Positions 42,601-50,232 of a stretch of 64,000 nucleotides of DNA are shown piece after piece. This stretch comes from an uncultured Eubacterium sp. (GTDB taxonomy: Bacteria > Bacillota > Clostridia > Oscillospirales > Acutalibacteraceae): NCBI GenBank assembly GCA_905234495.1, contig CAJOHE010000010.1, positions 1-64,000 on the forward strand, given 5' to 3'. The notes under the pieces are model-generated. The model was not told the DNA's origin. It searched no databases and saw nothing but the letters and a program-made list of their open reading frames with translations. A program made the position numbers and the translations under genes. Positions within the stretch are counted from its first letter, which is position 1; every line of letters starts with the position of its first letter.

Positions 42601-44409
42601 TTAATTTTTGGAAAGTCTTATATCCTTTGCTTTTTCATCCGGCTTGAGAGAATCGTAATCAACAAGATCGTGGTGCATTTTGCCAAGGTCGTTTCTTGTG
42701 CTCTCGTCATTGGAACCGCTGTAAACATAACCTTCGGCGCGCATATATGCGTTCCATCTGCAGTGCTCAATTCTTGCGATGATTTCTTCTTCCTCTTCGG
42801 TGAGCTCGTCCTTGAGCTTGTCAGCGCCCGGAATATGGCACTCAATGCGTGCCTTCAAATGAATTGCCGAGGCTATTGAAGAATTGTAGTTGTATTCGTA
42901 ATTGAGAAATTCTTCTTTTGTAGAGCCGTCCCAGCGCAAATGGCACGCAAGACCGTTTTGCTCAAGCTCGGAATTCATGATTACCGATTCGGAATAAGAA
43001 GTGTTGATGTCACCGACAAATCTGATATTGTAATCCTGACCGCTGTAGTTCTTAATTCCTTTAAGGGATGCGTTTTCATCCGCATTATAAACTATTGAGT
43101 GTATAACGGGTTTAATCTTCATTCTCTCAAAAAGAGTCCGAAGCTCAACAGCGGTGCGTATATTCATCTCATCCGAACCGAGGGATACGAACACATAAGT
43201 TGCGTCCGCAAGATTTTTTATTTTATCTGCAAATTCGGCGGTTGCAACGTCAATTCCGGAATGAATGTTAATCTTGTATTCTGCTTCGCCGGGTATTACT
43301 ACGCCGTTATATTTTTCGGACATAAGCTCCGGAGCCAGCGCAATGAATTTACTTTCCGCATTCACGTCTTTATCAAATGCGTCAATCTGAAGATGATAGC
43401 CGTCCATCTGACAGTACCAGGAAAGAGCCTTGAGCATCTCGGTTCCGTGACCGCCGAGACCTACAACAACAGCGGAAATCTTTTTGTCGCCGTCGGGCAG
43501 AAGCTTTGCAGAACCAAGGATTTCTTCGCATCCAAATGTGTAGAGCATTTGATTAATGAGTGAACGCGCCTCGTTTATGCGGCGTACTTCAATTTTTCCC
43601 TTGTCGGTATTCGTGAGAAGTATCTCGCTGTCAAGCCTTGACGAGAAAACAAAAAGTCTGACGTTTTCTCTGTCCCTGTACTGCTTTATAAGCTGCAACG
43701 ACTGGTTAATGTTTTCTGTTTCTTCCTGACCTATCGCATAGAAGGTTATCTTTGAAGTCTTTGAGTGCACTTTGAATCTTATCGCAAGAATATCCTTTTT
43801 GAAACAGATTGCGTTAAGTTCCTTTGCGCGTTCGCCGAGCTCGTAGGAAACCTCGTCGTTGTTTTCAAATACGTCGGTATATACAATAACGGCGTGTCGG
43901 TGCTTTTTCTTGATGTTTCTGCCGAGCGCGAGCGACTTCTCATTAAGCTCCGAGAAAATGTATATATGCTTATGGAAATAGTGTAATATGTATCTGATAT
44001 ATGAGGTGGTGTCCTTGAAGAAGGAAATCAGGAAGCTGAAAGTGAGCACGGGCGCAACGGCGTATTCAATCGCGAGATAAACCGAATAGAGTTCGGAAAA
44101 AGCTTCGTCTTCGCATTTTATGCTTTCAAGAATGATTGCGCGGTCGGCGTCAAATGTGAAAATCTGAAACGTGTTGTGAAGCGCAAAGGCAATCGTTTTA
44201 ATAACGCTGTCTGCAACGCCTTCAAAGATGCTTGAATAAATCGGAAGCAGACAAATAAAGACAGAGATAAAAACCCCCGCAAAAACAGCGTGGAAGGGGG
44301 TTAATATAACTCTGCCTCTCTTATACTTTGAAAATCGCAAAATGATTGCAATTATAATAAATAATGCCAGTGCAGCCGCTGAAGCCGCAAAACCCAGATA
44401 CCAGCTCAT
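42601..44409 (-). CDS. Membrane protein with Rossmann-like (TrkA-N-like) domains and a RyR-like tail
   Basis: A 602-residue protein. About four membrane helices (6-26, 36-57, 66-85 weaker, 108-131) are followed by two alpha/beta units: one starting HKHIYIFSELNEKSLALG (about 147), the other with the glycine-rich AVVVGLGGHGTEML (about 313-326), as in RCK/TrkA-N or CASTOR/POLLUX-like cytoplasmic domains that bind nucleotides. The end (about 545-597: IEHCRWNAYMRAEGYVY, then HHDLVDYDSLKPDEKAKD) matches the first part of a RyR domain. It looks like a membrane sensor or channel regulated by a ligand. GGGAG precedes the ATG. It is the first gene after the strong promoter at 44442-44470. Confidence 0.75.
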   Translation of the reverse strand: MSWYLGFAASAAALALFIIIAIILRFSKYKRGRVILTPFHAVFAGVFISVFICLLPIYSSIFEGVADSVIKTIAFALHNTFQIFTFDADRAIILESIKCEDEAFSELYSVYLAIEYAVAPVLTFSFLISFFKDTTSYIRYILHYFHKHIYIFSELNEKSLALGRNIKKKHRHAVIVYTDVFENNDEVSYELGERAKELNAICFKKDILAIRFKVHSKTSKITFYAIGQEETENINQSLQLIKQYRDRENVRLFVFSSRLDSEILLTNTDKGKIEVRRINEARSLINQMLYTFGCEEILGSAKLLPDGDKKISAVVVGLGGHGTEMLKALSWYCQMDGYHLQIDAFDKDVNAESKFIALAPELMSEKYNGVVIPGEAEYKINIHSGIDVATAEFADKIKNLADATYVFVSLGSDEMNIRTAVELRTLFERMKIKPVIHSIVYNADENASLKGIKNYSGQDYNIRFVGDINTSYSESVIMNSELEQNGLACHLRWDGSTKEEFLNYEYNYNSSIASAIHLKARIECHIPGADKLKDELTEEEEEIIARIEHCRWNAYMRAEGYVYSGSNDESTRNDLGKMHHDLVDYDSLKPDEKAKDIRLSKN

Positions 44410-44441
44410 ATGTACTCTCCCAAAATAATAATTATAAACTA

Positions 44442-44484
44442 ATTATACTTCGCAGGGGCGAATGTGTCAATAAAGTATTCGACA
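44442..44484 (-). promoter_or_regulatory. Consensus promoter of the RyR/AAA+ operon with an adjacent Spo0A-box match
   Basis: On the minus strand the region reads TTGACA (44465-44470), exactly 17 bases, TATAAT (44442-44447), a perfect sigma-A promoter 33 bases before the start codon. Seven bases before the -35 box lies TGTCGAA (minus strand, 44478-44484), the core Spo0A-binding box. A 7-base match is expected several times by chance in a window this size, so only its position makes it notable. Confidence 0.75.
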
Positions 44485-44504
44485 TTTTTCGCTTGCTTTT
44501 ACGC

Positions 44505-44537
44505 AAAAAATCCGCCGCAATCATCCGACCGCGGCGG
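44505..44537 (-). terminator. Terminator of the YbjN-like pair
   Basis: On the minus strand, CCGCCGC/GCGGCGG arms with a 12-base loop are followed by ATTTTTT. It separates the YbjN-like genes from the operon downstream, which has its own promoter. Confidence 0.75.
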
Positions 44538-44544
44538 TGCGTTT

Positions 44545-45012
44545 CTATTTCATGAATTCACGCAGAGCGATAAGTCCTTCGTTTAGCGAAAAGAATTTGT
44601 CGTTATACTTTTCAACAGTGGAAAGGGCGCAATCAACAAGATGTGAGAAAAAACCGTCGCCCATTTCGCTGTCCCTGTAATGCCACGACATACGGTAGTC
44701 AATCCTGAGCAGTTCCGGTCGGAAGAGGAACCTTCCGTCGGGGATGACTTTTGTTGCAATGCAGGCAGCAAGAGCCATATCCGTGTACTTTTCCTCGTGT
44801 ACGGCAAAGGGAAGACGCGAGCTTACCATCATAAACTGCCTGTGCATATTGACTTTAAAAGTAAACCTCATCGGAAGATCGTCGCCGAAAATTTTGAAAC
44901 TTACGGTAAATTCCTCTTCATCCCTGTCATAGTCTATTTTCTTTTCGTCAAGAGCGCTGCATAATCTGGCAAACATTTCTTCTGCCGTTTCTCTTCTTTC
45001 TTTAATACCCAT
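44545..45012 (-). CDS. YbjN-like protein 1
   Basis: A 155-residue soluble protein. The helix-then-beta pattern (ARLCSALDEKKIDYDRDEEE, FKIFGDDLPMRFTFKVN, MMVSSRLPFAV, then a helix and a second beta sheet, ending VEKYNDKFFSLNEG) matches the YbjN / bacterial sensory-transduction fold, related to type III secretion chaperones. Such proteins bind peptides or proteins and are often near TerB- or AAA+-containing stress clusters. It is 13 bases after its paralogue and shares the ending YNDKFF plus hydrophobic helix with it. Confidence 0.65.
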   Translation of the reverse strand: MGIKERRETAEEMFARLCSALDEKKIDYDRDEEEFTVSFKIFGDDLPMRFTFKVNMHRQFMMVSSRLPFAVHEEKYTDMALAACIATKVIPDGRFLFRPELLRIDYRMSWHYRDSEMGDGFFSHLVDCALSTVEKYNDKFFSLNEGLIALREFMK

Positions 45013-45025
45013 GATTTTCTCTGCG

Positions 45026-45502
45026 TTATTCGGAAATATCCTTGATAAACTCTTTAAGGCTCATCATGCCCTTTTCAAGCATAAAGAACTTGTCGTTATA
45101 CCTGTCAACGGCGTTTATGGCCATCCATATCATATAGTCGAAAAGCTCGCTTCCGATTTCGCTTTCGATGAAGCTGCTTGTCATTCTGAAAACGATAACG
45201 CCGTCCTCAAGATTGAAGTCAAAGCTTCCGTCAACAAGCTTTGCGTTTACGTAGTTTACCGCGATAGCCGCGTCAAGTCTTCTCTCTTCCGAGATAACTA
45301 CGGGAAGGCGGGACATAAGCATAATGAGCTCAATGTCCGCTTCGACTGAAATCACGAGGTCAATCGGAAGGTCGTCGCCCTGAACGCCGCATTTGATAAC
45401 AAGGTCTTCATCGTATTTTTCGTAATGCCAACCGCGGTTGTCAAGAGCGGTGCACAGTGAGCCGAAAACTCTTTTACATCTTTCCATTTTTTCGTCTGCC
45501 AT
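45026..45502 (-). CDS. YbjN-like protein 2
   Basis: A 158-residue paralogue of the downstream gene. Matching segments are GSLCTALDNRGWHYEKYDED, GDDLPIDLVISVEA, LMSRLPVVI and DRYNDKFFMLEKGMMSLKEF. Tandem duplication, or two subunits of one complex, would explain the pair. It has no signal or membrane segment. A near-consensus promoter lies 47 bases before the start. The position next to the RyR/AAA+ operon on the same strand suggests a functional link, but the two units have separate promoters. Confidence 0.65.
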   Translation of the reverse strand: MADEKMERCKRVFGSLCTALDNRGWHYEKYDEDLVIKCGVQGDDLPIDLVISVEADIELIMLMSRLPVVISEERRLDAAIAVNYVNAKLVDGSFDFNLEDGVIVFRMTSSFIESEIGSELFDYMIWMAINAVDRYNDKFFMLEKGMMSLKEFIKDISE

Positions 45503-45548
45503 TTTATTCTCTCCTTAGATTTATTCAGACAAATATTGCCTTTAAACA

Positions 45549-45578
45549 ATTATATAACATAACGTCCCGTTTAGTCAA
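45549..45578 (-). promoter_or_regulatory. Promoter of the YbjN-like pair
   Basis: On the minus strand TTGACT (45573-45578), an 18-base spacer and a consensus TATAAT (45549-45554). Confidence 0.7.
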
Positions 45579-45602
45579 GAATGATAAATCCCGCCCGCGT
45601 TA

Positions 45603-45631
45603 TTGCCTATAATCATTTTTTGTGTTAAAAT
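45603..45631 (+). promoter_or_regulatory. Promoter of the GNAT/flavodoxin operon
   Basis: TTGCCT (45603-45608), a 17-base spacer and TAAAAT (45626-45631), 34 bases before the chosen start and divergent from the YbjN promoter. Confidence 0.6.
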
Positions 45632-45664
45632 TATCAGCAGAACACTACCGAAAGGATGGGTGGT

Positions 45665-46213
45665 ATGCTCACTACCGAAAGATTGATTCTTCGTCACTGG
45701 GAAGAAAGCGACGCGGAAGAATTGTTCAGATATGCGAAGGACCCCGACATAGGTCCCGCGGCAGGCTGGAAGGCGCATAAGAGCGTTGACGAAAGCCGTG
45801 ATATAATCAAAAACGTGTTCTGCAGCGACGAAGCTTATGCGGTTTGCCTCAAGGATGACAACAGGGCAATCGGCGCAATCGAGCTGAGGCTTAACGGCAG
45901 AAGCAACCTGACCGACAGGGACGACGAATGTGAGCTCGGCTTCTGGATTGCAAAGCCGTTCTGGGGCAGGGGATTAATCCCCGAAGCCACGCGCGAAATG
46001 CTTCGTCACGCCTTTGAGGACTTAGGTATGAACAGAGTCTGGTGCGGCTACTACGATGGGAACGAAAAGTCAAAGCGCGCTCAGGAAAAATGCGGTTTCC
46101 GCTATCAGTACACAAAAGAAAACGTTGACGTCGTGCTTCTCGGCGAAAAGCGCACGGAACATATAAACAGTATGACAACAGAGGAATGGAAAAATGAAAA
46201 TACTTGTATTTAA
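45665..46213 (+). CDS. GNAT-family N-acetyltransferase (RimJ/RimL-like)
   Basis: A 182-residue enzyme starting MLTTERLILRHWEESDAEEL, a standard RimJ/RimL opening. The acetyl-CoA region reads LGFWIAKPFWGRGLIPEATR (motif A, with R/QxxGxG/A-like WGRGLI) and a later NRVWCGYYDGNEKSKRAQEKCGF. It probably acetylates a protein N-terminus or a small amine. The second ATG (45665) is eight bases after AAAGGA, whereas the first ATG (45656) directly abuts it, so the second is preferred. The stop overlaps the next gene's start by 20 bases. Confidence 0.85.
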   Translation: MLTTERLILRHWEESDAEELFRYAKDPDIGPAAGWKAHKSVDESRDIIKNVFCSDEAYAVCLKDDNRAIGAIELRLNGRSNLTDRDDECELGFWIAKPFWGRGLIPEATREMLRHAFEDLGMNRVWCGYYDGNEKSKRAQEKCGFRYQYTKENVDVVLLGEKRTEHINSMTTEEWKNENTCI

Positions 46214-46877
46214 CGGCAGCCCGAAGCGGGATAAGAGCGACACAATGCACATCACCCGCGCCTTCCTTGACGGAATGAGCGAGGCGGCGCAGCAGGATAT
46301 ACATATTATAAATGTCATCGACAGTCATATTGAATACTGCACGGGTTGCTTCACTTGTATGAAAAACGGCGGCAACTGTATTCACGGCGACGATATGAAG
46401 GAAATTCTTGAGGAAATCCTTGAAAGCGACCTTCTCATTTTCAGCTATCCGCTTTATGCCTACGGTATGCCAGCGCAGCTCAAGGTGCTGATTGACCGCA
46501 CCCTGCCTCTCACATCTATGGCGATGAAGAAGGTGGGCGACAGTTACCGTCACGTGGGGCAGGCGGACTATTCGCATCTCAGGTACATTATGATTTGCGG
46601 CTGCGGTTTCCCGAACAGCGCTCATAATTTCGAGCCCGCCGTGGCTCAGTTTAAAAACTGCTTCCCGAACAATCACACGGTGATGACGGTGCCCGAAAGT
46701 CCGATGTTCAACGCACCCGAGGCGGCGGAGGTAACCGTGCCGAGGCTTGCGCTCGTGAAAGAGGGTGGAAAGCAGTATGCCGAAAAAGGGGAAATCGACG
46801 GCGCCCTTCTTTCGCAAATCTGTTCCCCGATGATTCCCGAAGAGGTTTACGCTCAAATCGTAAACTCGGGCTCGTAA
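46194..46877 (+). CDS. Flavodoxin-fold NAD(P)H-dependent FMN reductase-like protein 1
   Basis: A 227-residue flavoprotein starting MKILVFNGSPKRDKSDTMHI, the phosphate-binding loop of the NADPH-dependent FMN reductase family. CTGCFTCMKNGGNCIHGDDM is the Cys pattern common in iron-sulfur flavoprotein-like members, and LIFSYPLYAYGMPAQLKVLIDR is the second FMN loop. The first start codon lies in the GNAT gene, with GAGG before it. It is the first of three consecutive flavodoxin-fold genes; substrates are unknown. Confidence 0.82.
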   Translation: MKILVFNGSPKRDKSDTMHITRAFLDGMSEAAQQDIHIINVIDSHIEYCTGCFTCMKNGGNCIHGDDMKEILEEILESDLLIFSYPLYAYGMPAQLKVLIDRTLPLTSMAMKKVGDSYRHVGQADYSHLRYIMICGCGFPNSAHNFEPAVAQFKNCFPNNHTVMTVPESPMFNAPEAAEVTVPRLALVKEGGKQYAEKGEIDGALLSQICSPMIPEEVYAQIVNSGS

Positions 46878-46890
46878 AAAGGAGAGAAAA

Positions 46891-47397
46891 ATGATACTGA
46901 TTATAAACACAACCGCCGACACCGGGCTCACGGCAGAAATAGAGGAAAAGCTCAGGGCAAAGCAGGCGGAATTTGAAATAGTTGAGGCGGCGGATATGAA
47001 AATCAGCCACTGTATCGGCTGCAACGTCTGCTGGCTGAAAACGCCCGGCGTGTGCGCTGTGAAGGACGACTATGAGATAATTCTCAAAAAGATTATCAAG
47101 GCGGACCAGATGTGGGTGATTTCTGATACCGCCCTCGGTTTTCTCAACCATAAGGGCAAGAATATCTTTGACCGTATTCTGCCGATTCTCGATATGTATC
47201 TCGAAATCCGCGACGGTCAGCTCTGCCACATTCTGCGTTATGATAAAAGAACGGATATCGGCGTTATCTATAAGGGCAACGGCGACAGGGATTACCTCAA
47301 CAGGTGGAACGCGCGCTGCACAAAGAATATCGACAGCAGAGCTCTCGGCGCATATCCCGCAAACGAGATAGAGGAGGCGGTAAAATGTATGCAGTAA
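46891..47397 (+). CDS. Flavodoxin-fold NAD(P)H-dependent oxidoreductase-like protein 2
   Basis: A 168-residue protein with the same fold: a short first strand (MILIINTTADTGLTAEIEEKL), CIGCNVCWLKTPGVCAVKDDY and the loop WVISDTALGFLNHKGKNIFDR. The first FMN loop is altered compared with its neighbour (NTTADTG instead of GSPKRDKSDT), so FMN binding may be weak. AAAGGAGAG precedes the ATG. It overlaps the next gene by 13 bases. Confidence 0.75.
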   Translation: MILIINTTADTGLTAEIEEKLRAKQAEFEIVEAADMKISHCIGCNVCWLKTPGVCAVKDDYEIILKKIIKADQMWVISDTALGFLNHKGKNIFDRILPILDMYLEIRDGQLCHILRYDKRTDIGVIYKGNGDRDYLNRWNARCTKNIDSRALGAYPANEIEEAVKCMQ

Positions 47398-48038
47398 TTA
47401 TCAACGGCAGCCCGCGCGTCAAGGCGCAGAGCAATACCGATAAGATTATCGGAAGCTTCTCAAAGGGCTTCTGCGAAGGCGGCAACACCTGCGACGTTTA
47501 CGCGATTTCCGAAAGAAATAAATGGGACGAAATCAGAAAGGCGTATAATGAAAACGAAAATATCATTATCGCGCTTCCGCTTTTTGTCGAGTGCATTCCC
47601 GGGCTTCTCATCGAGTTTATCGAAACGCTTGAGCCCAAGGACAAAAAGACCACTCTTTCCTTCATTCTTCAGAGCGGATTCACCGAGGGAATTCAGCTTC
47701 GCTGCGGTGAGGCGTATCTTGAAATACTTACGGAAAAGCTCGGCTGCAGCTACGGCGGAACTCTTGTCAAGGGCGGCAATTTTATGTTCCGTTTCCGCGA
47801 GGGGAAAGAGCTTGAAAGAGCGATTGCGCCCTACGGCAGGATGGGGCGCGAGTTTGCCGCAAACGGCAACTTCTTCTCAAAGAAGTGCAAGAGGTTTACG
47901 GGTCCCGAAATCTACCCGAAGCCCATGCTTAAAATAGTTGACAGGGTGATTCACAAGGGCGGAAGAGAGTCCTTTGACAGGGCGGCTGCCGGCTGGGGCT
48001 GCACCGAACCCCTCGACAGCAGACCGTATGAAAACTAA
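47385..48038 (+). CDS. Flavodoxin-fold protein 3
   Basis: A 217-residue protein starting MYAVIINGSPRVKAQSNTDK, again an FMN-binding loop, but the usual Cys motif is missing and the middle region (ALPLFVECIPGLLIEFIETL) is partly changed. ATG 47385 is preceded by GAGGAGG inside the previous gene; the overlapping starts show that the three flavoproteins are made together. They may act as a redox relay or as three paralogues with different partners. Confidence 0.72.
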   Translation: MYAVIINGSPRVKAQSNTDKIIGSFSKGFCEGGNTCDVYAISERNKWDEIRKAYNENENIIIALPLFVECIPGLLIEFIETLEPKDKKTTLSFILQSGFTEGIQLRCGEAYLEILTEKLGCSYGGTLVKGGNFMFRFREGKELERAIAPYGRMGREFAANGNFFSKKCKRFTGPEIYPKPMLKIVDRVIHKGGRESFDRAAAGWGCTEPLDSRPYEN

Positions 48039-48045
48039 ACATTAC

Positions 48046-48070
48046 AGGGCGGCGTTTCACCGTCCTTTTT
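48046..48070 (+). terminator. Terminator of the flavodoxin operon
   Basis: GGGCGG/CCGTCC arms (one G-U pair), a seven-base loop and TTTTT. Confidence 0.7.
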
Positions 48071-48123
48071 GTTTATATTCTGCAACTACATAATAGACTT
48101 TTTAATAAATCTTGTACAAAATG

Positions 48124-48195
48124 TTGAAATTTATAATTTTTATGTTATAATGTTTATTATAGATACTATGCACTTTTATGCTTTAGTACAGTGCA
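48124..48195 (+). promoter_or_regulatory. Promoter of the oligopeptide transporter operon, with a possible operator
   Basis: TTGAAA (48124-48129), a 16-base spacer and TATAAT (48146-48151). Downstream, TGCAC (48169-48173) and GTGCA (48191-48195) form an inverted pair across 17 bases in the transcribed leader, a possible but unproven operator. Confidence 0.65.
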
Positions 48196-48218
48196 CGAAT
48201 AAAACAGGCAGGTGAATT

Positions 48219-49148
48219 ATGAATACAAAAACGCTTGCGTATATTCTCAAACGAATACTGCTTTCAATCTTTACGGTGTGGGTTGTTATCACCGTTACGT
48301 TCTTCGTAATGCACGCCGTTCCCGGCGGTCCGTTCGTCGGTGAAAAGGCAACAACCCCCGCGGTACAGGCTGCTATGGAAGCTAAGTACGGACTTGATAA
48401 GCCCGTGTTTGAGCAATATACGACCTATCTCAAAGACATCGTTACTAAATTCGATTTCGGTCCGTCGCTCAAACAGAGGGGCAGAATGGTAGTCGATATT
48501 ATTTTCGACGGCCTCAAGACCTCTGCAAAGCTCGGCGTAATCGCTGCCTGCCTTTCAGCAGTTGTAGGCATCGTTCTCGGTGCAATCGCAGCTATCAGAA
48601 GAAACAAGCTCATCGACAGAGTTATTATGGTAATCACCACGGCTTTCGTGTCCATGCCGTCGTTTATAATGGGGTCGCTGCTATTGGCCCTGTTTGCGAT
48701 AAAGCTGCAGGTGCTTCCGGCAAACGGCTCAACCCCTGCGGGACTTGTGCTTCCGGTTATCACGCTTGCGCTTTATCCCATGGCGTACATCACGAGGCTT
48801 ACCCGTTCCTCAATGCTTGACGTACTCGGTCAGGACTACATAAGAACGGCTAAGGCGAAGGGCGTGTCGGGCGTAATGATTATCTTCGGCCACGCGCTAA
48901 AGAATTCACTCATCCCCGTGCTCACATACTTCGGCCCGATGCTTGCATACATTGTAACGGGTTCTCTCGTAGTTGAGCAGATTTTCGCAGTGCCCGGAAT
49001 AGGCCGTGCGTTTGTAAGCTCAATCACAAACCGCGACTATCCCATGATTATGGGTACCACGATTATTCTTGCGGCTTTAATCGTAATAATGAACCTTTTA
49101 ACAGATATTCTCTACAAGGTCGTTGACCCGAGAATATCATTCGACTAA
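48219..49148 (+). CDS. oppB: Oligopeptide ABC transporter permease, OppB/DppB type
   Basis: A 309-residue permease with about six membrane helices, starting TLAYILKRILLSIFTVWVVI and carrying the typical HAVPGGPF and the ATPase-contacting EAA loop LGQDYIRTAKAKG. It is the first gene of an oppBCDFA operon that imports short peptides (or, in some members, other solutes such as nickel or sugars). Spacing to the next gene is 14 bases. Confidence 0.92.
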   Translation: MNTKTLAYILKRILLSIFTVWVVITVTFFVMHAVPGGPFVGEKATTPAVQAAMEAKYGLDKPVFEQYTTYLKDIVTKFDFGPSLKQRGRMVVDIIFDGLKTSAKLGVIAACLSAVVGIVLGAIAAIRRNKLIDRVIMVITTAFVSMPSFIMGSLLLALFAIKLQVLPANGSTPAGLVLPVITLALYPMAYITRLTRSSMLDVLGQDYIRTAKAKGVSGVMIIFGHALKNSLIPVLTYFGPMLAYIVTGSLVVEQIFAVPGIGRAFVSSITNRDYPMIMGTTIILAALIVIMNLLTDILYKVVDPRISFD

Positions 49149-49162
49149 GGGAGGGGGATTGT

Positions 49163-50221
49163 ATGAAGAAAAAGAAATTCACCTTCCACGTTGACCTCGA
49201 TATGTTTATGCCCGCTTCCGATAAGGAAAAGGAGTATATGGTGCAGATGCGCCCATCCTCAACCTTCTTTAGGGACGGCGTAAAGAGATTTGTCAAAAAC
49301 AAGGTTGCTCTTCTGAGCCTTATCATTATTGTAATCATTACTCTTTCGAGTATAATCGTTCCGTCCTTCTGGCCGTATTCTTATGAAAACCAGCTCGGCG
49401 TTCAGGCAGGTCAGACGGTTGACGCGTCATACAACAACCTCAAGCCGATGCAGTACGGCAAAACAGAGCAGGAAAAAATTGACGCGGGCGAAAAGGTGTT
49501 CCCGCATCTCTTCGGAACCGACGCGGCAGGACGCGACTATTTCATCCGTGTTGTCTACGGAACGAGAATATCCCTTGCGGTAGGCTTCTTTGCAAGCGTT
49601 ATCGTACTTCTCATAGGAACATTTTTCGGCTCGATATCGGGCTATTTCGGCGGAAAGGTCGACCTCATTATAATGAGGTTTGTAGATATCATCTACTCTC
49701 TTCCCGATATGCTTATGGTAATTCTTCTATCGGCGGTTATGAAGCTGACGCTCACCCCGGTTATTCAGGGAACCGTGCTTGAAAACATAGGCGCAAACAT
49801 CATCAGTCTTTTCATCGTATTTGCCCTTCTTTACTGGGTAAGTATGTCACGACTTATCAGAGGACAGATTCTCTCGCTTCGTGAGCAGGAATACGTTCTC
49901 TCGGCTCGCGCGACGGGCGCAAAGGGTAAGTGGATTATCGTTAAACACCTTATTCCCAACTGCATCAGCGTAGTTATCATTTCCGCTGCGCTTCAGATTC
50001 CGTCCGCAATCTTTACGGAAAGCTATCTGTCCTTCCTCGGACTCGGCGTAAACGCACCAATGCCTTCACTCGGTTCGCTTGCATCCGAAGCTCTTAACGG
50101 ACTTACAAGCTATCCGTACCGTCTGGTAATCCCCGCTATTATTATCTCACTGATAGTACTTAGCCTCAACCTCTTCGGCGATGGTCTCAGAGACGCCTTC
50201 GACCCGAAGCTTAACGATTGA
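49163..50221 (+). CDS. oppC: Oligopeptide ABC transporter permease, OppC/DppC type
   Basis: A 352-residue permease, with an N-terminal cytosolic extension of about 45 residues, then a helix (KVALLSLIIIVIITLSSIIV), a periplasmic-side loop with HLFGTDAAGRDYFIRVVYG (the OppC hallmark GTDxxGRD) and an EAA loop LREQEYVLSARATGA. It pairs with OppB to form the channel. GGGAGGGGG precedes the ATG. Confidence 0.92.
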   Translation: MKKKKFTFHVDLDMFMPASDKEKEYMVQMRPSSTFFRDGVKRFVKNKVALLSLIIIVIITLSSIIVPSFWPYSYENQLGVQAGQTVDASYNNLKPMQYGKTEQEKIDAGEKVFPHLFGTDAAGRDYFIRVVYGTRISLAVGFFASVIVLLIGTFFGSISGYFGGKVDLIIMRFVDIIYSLPDMLMVILLSAVMKLTLTPVIQGTVLENIGANIISLFIVFALLYWVSMSRLIRGQILSLREQEYVLSARATGAKGKWIIVKHLIPNCISVVIISAALQIPSAIFTESYLSFLGLGVNAPMPSLGSLASEALNGLTSYPYRLVIPAIIISLIVLSLNLFGDGLRDAFDPKLND

Positions 50222-50232
50222 GGAGGGTGTAC

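Noticed and set aside
45891..47024. 377-codon minus-strand frame across the GNAT and flavodoxin genes
   Set aside because: It is antisense to three well-supported genes with motifs and ribosome-binding sites.
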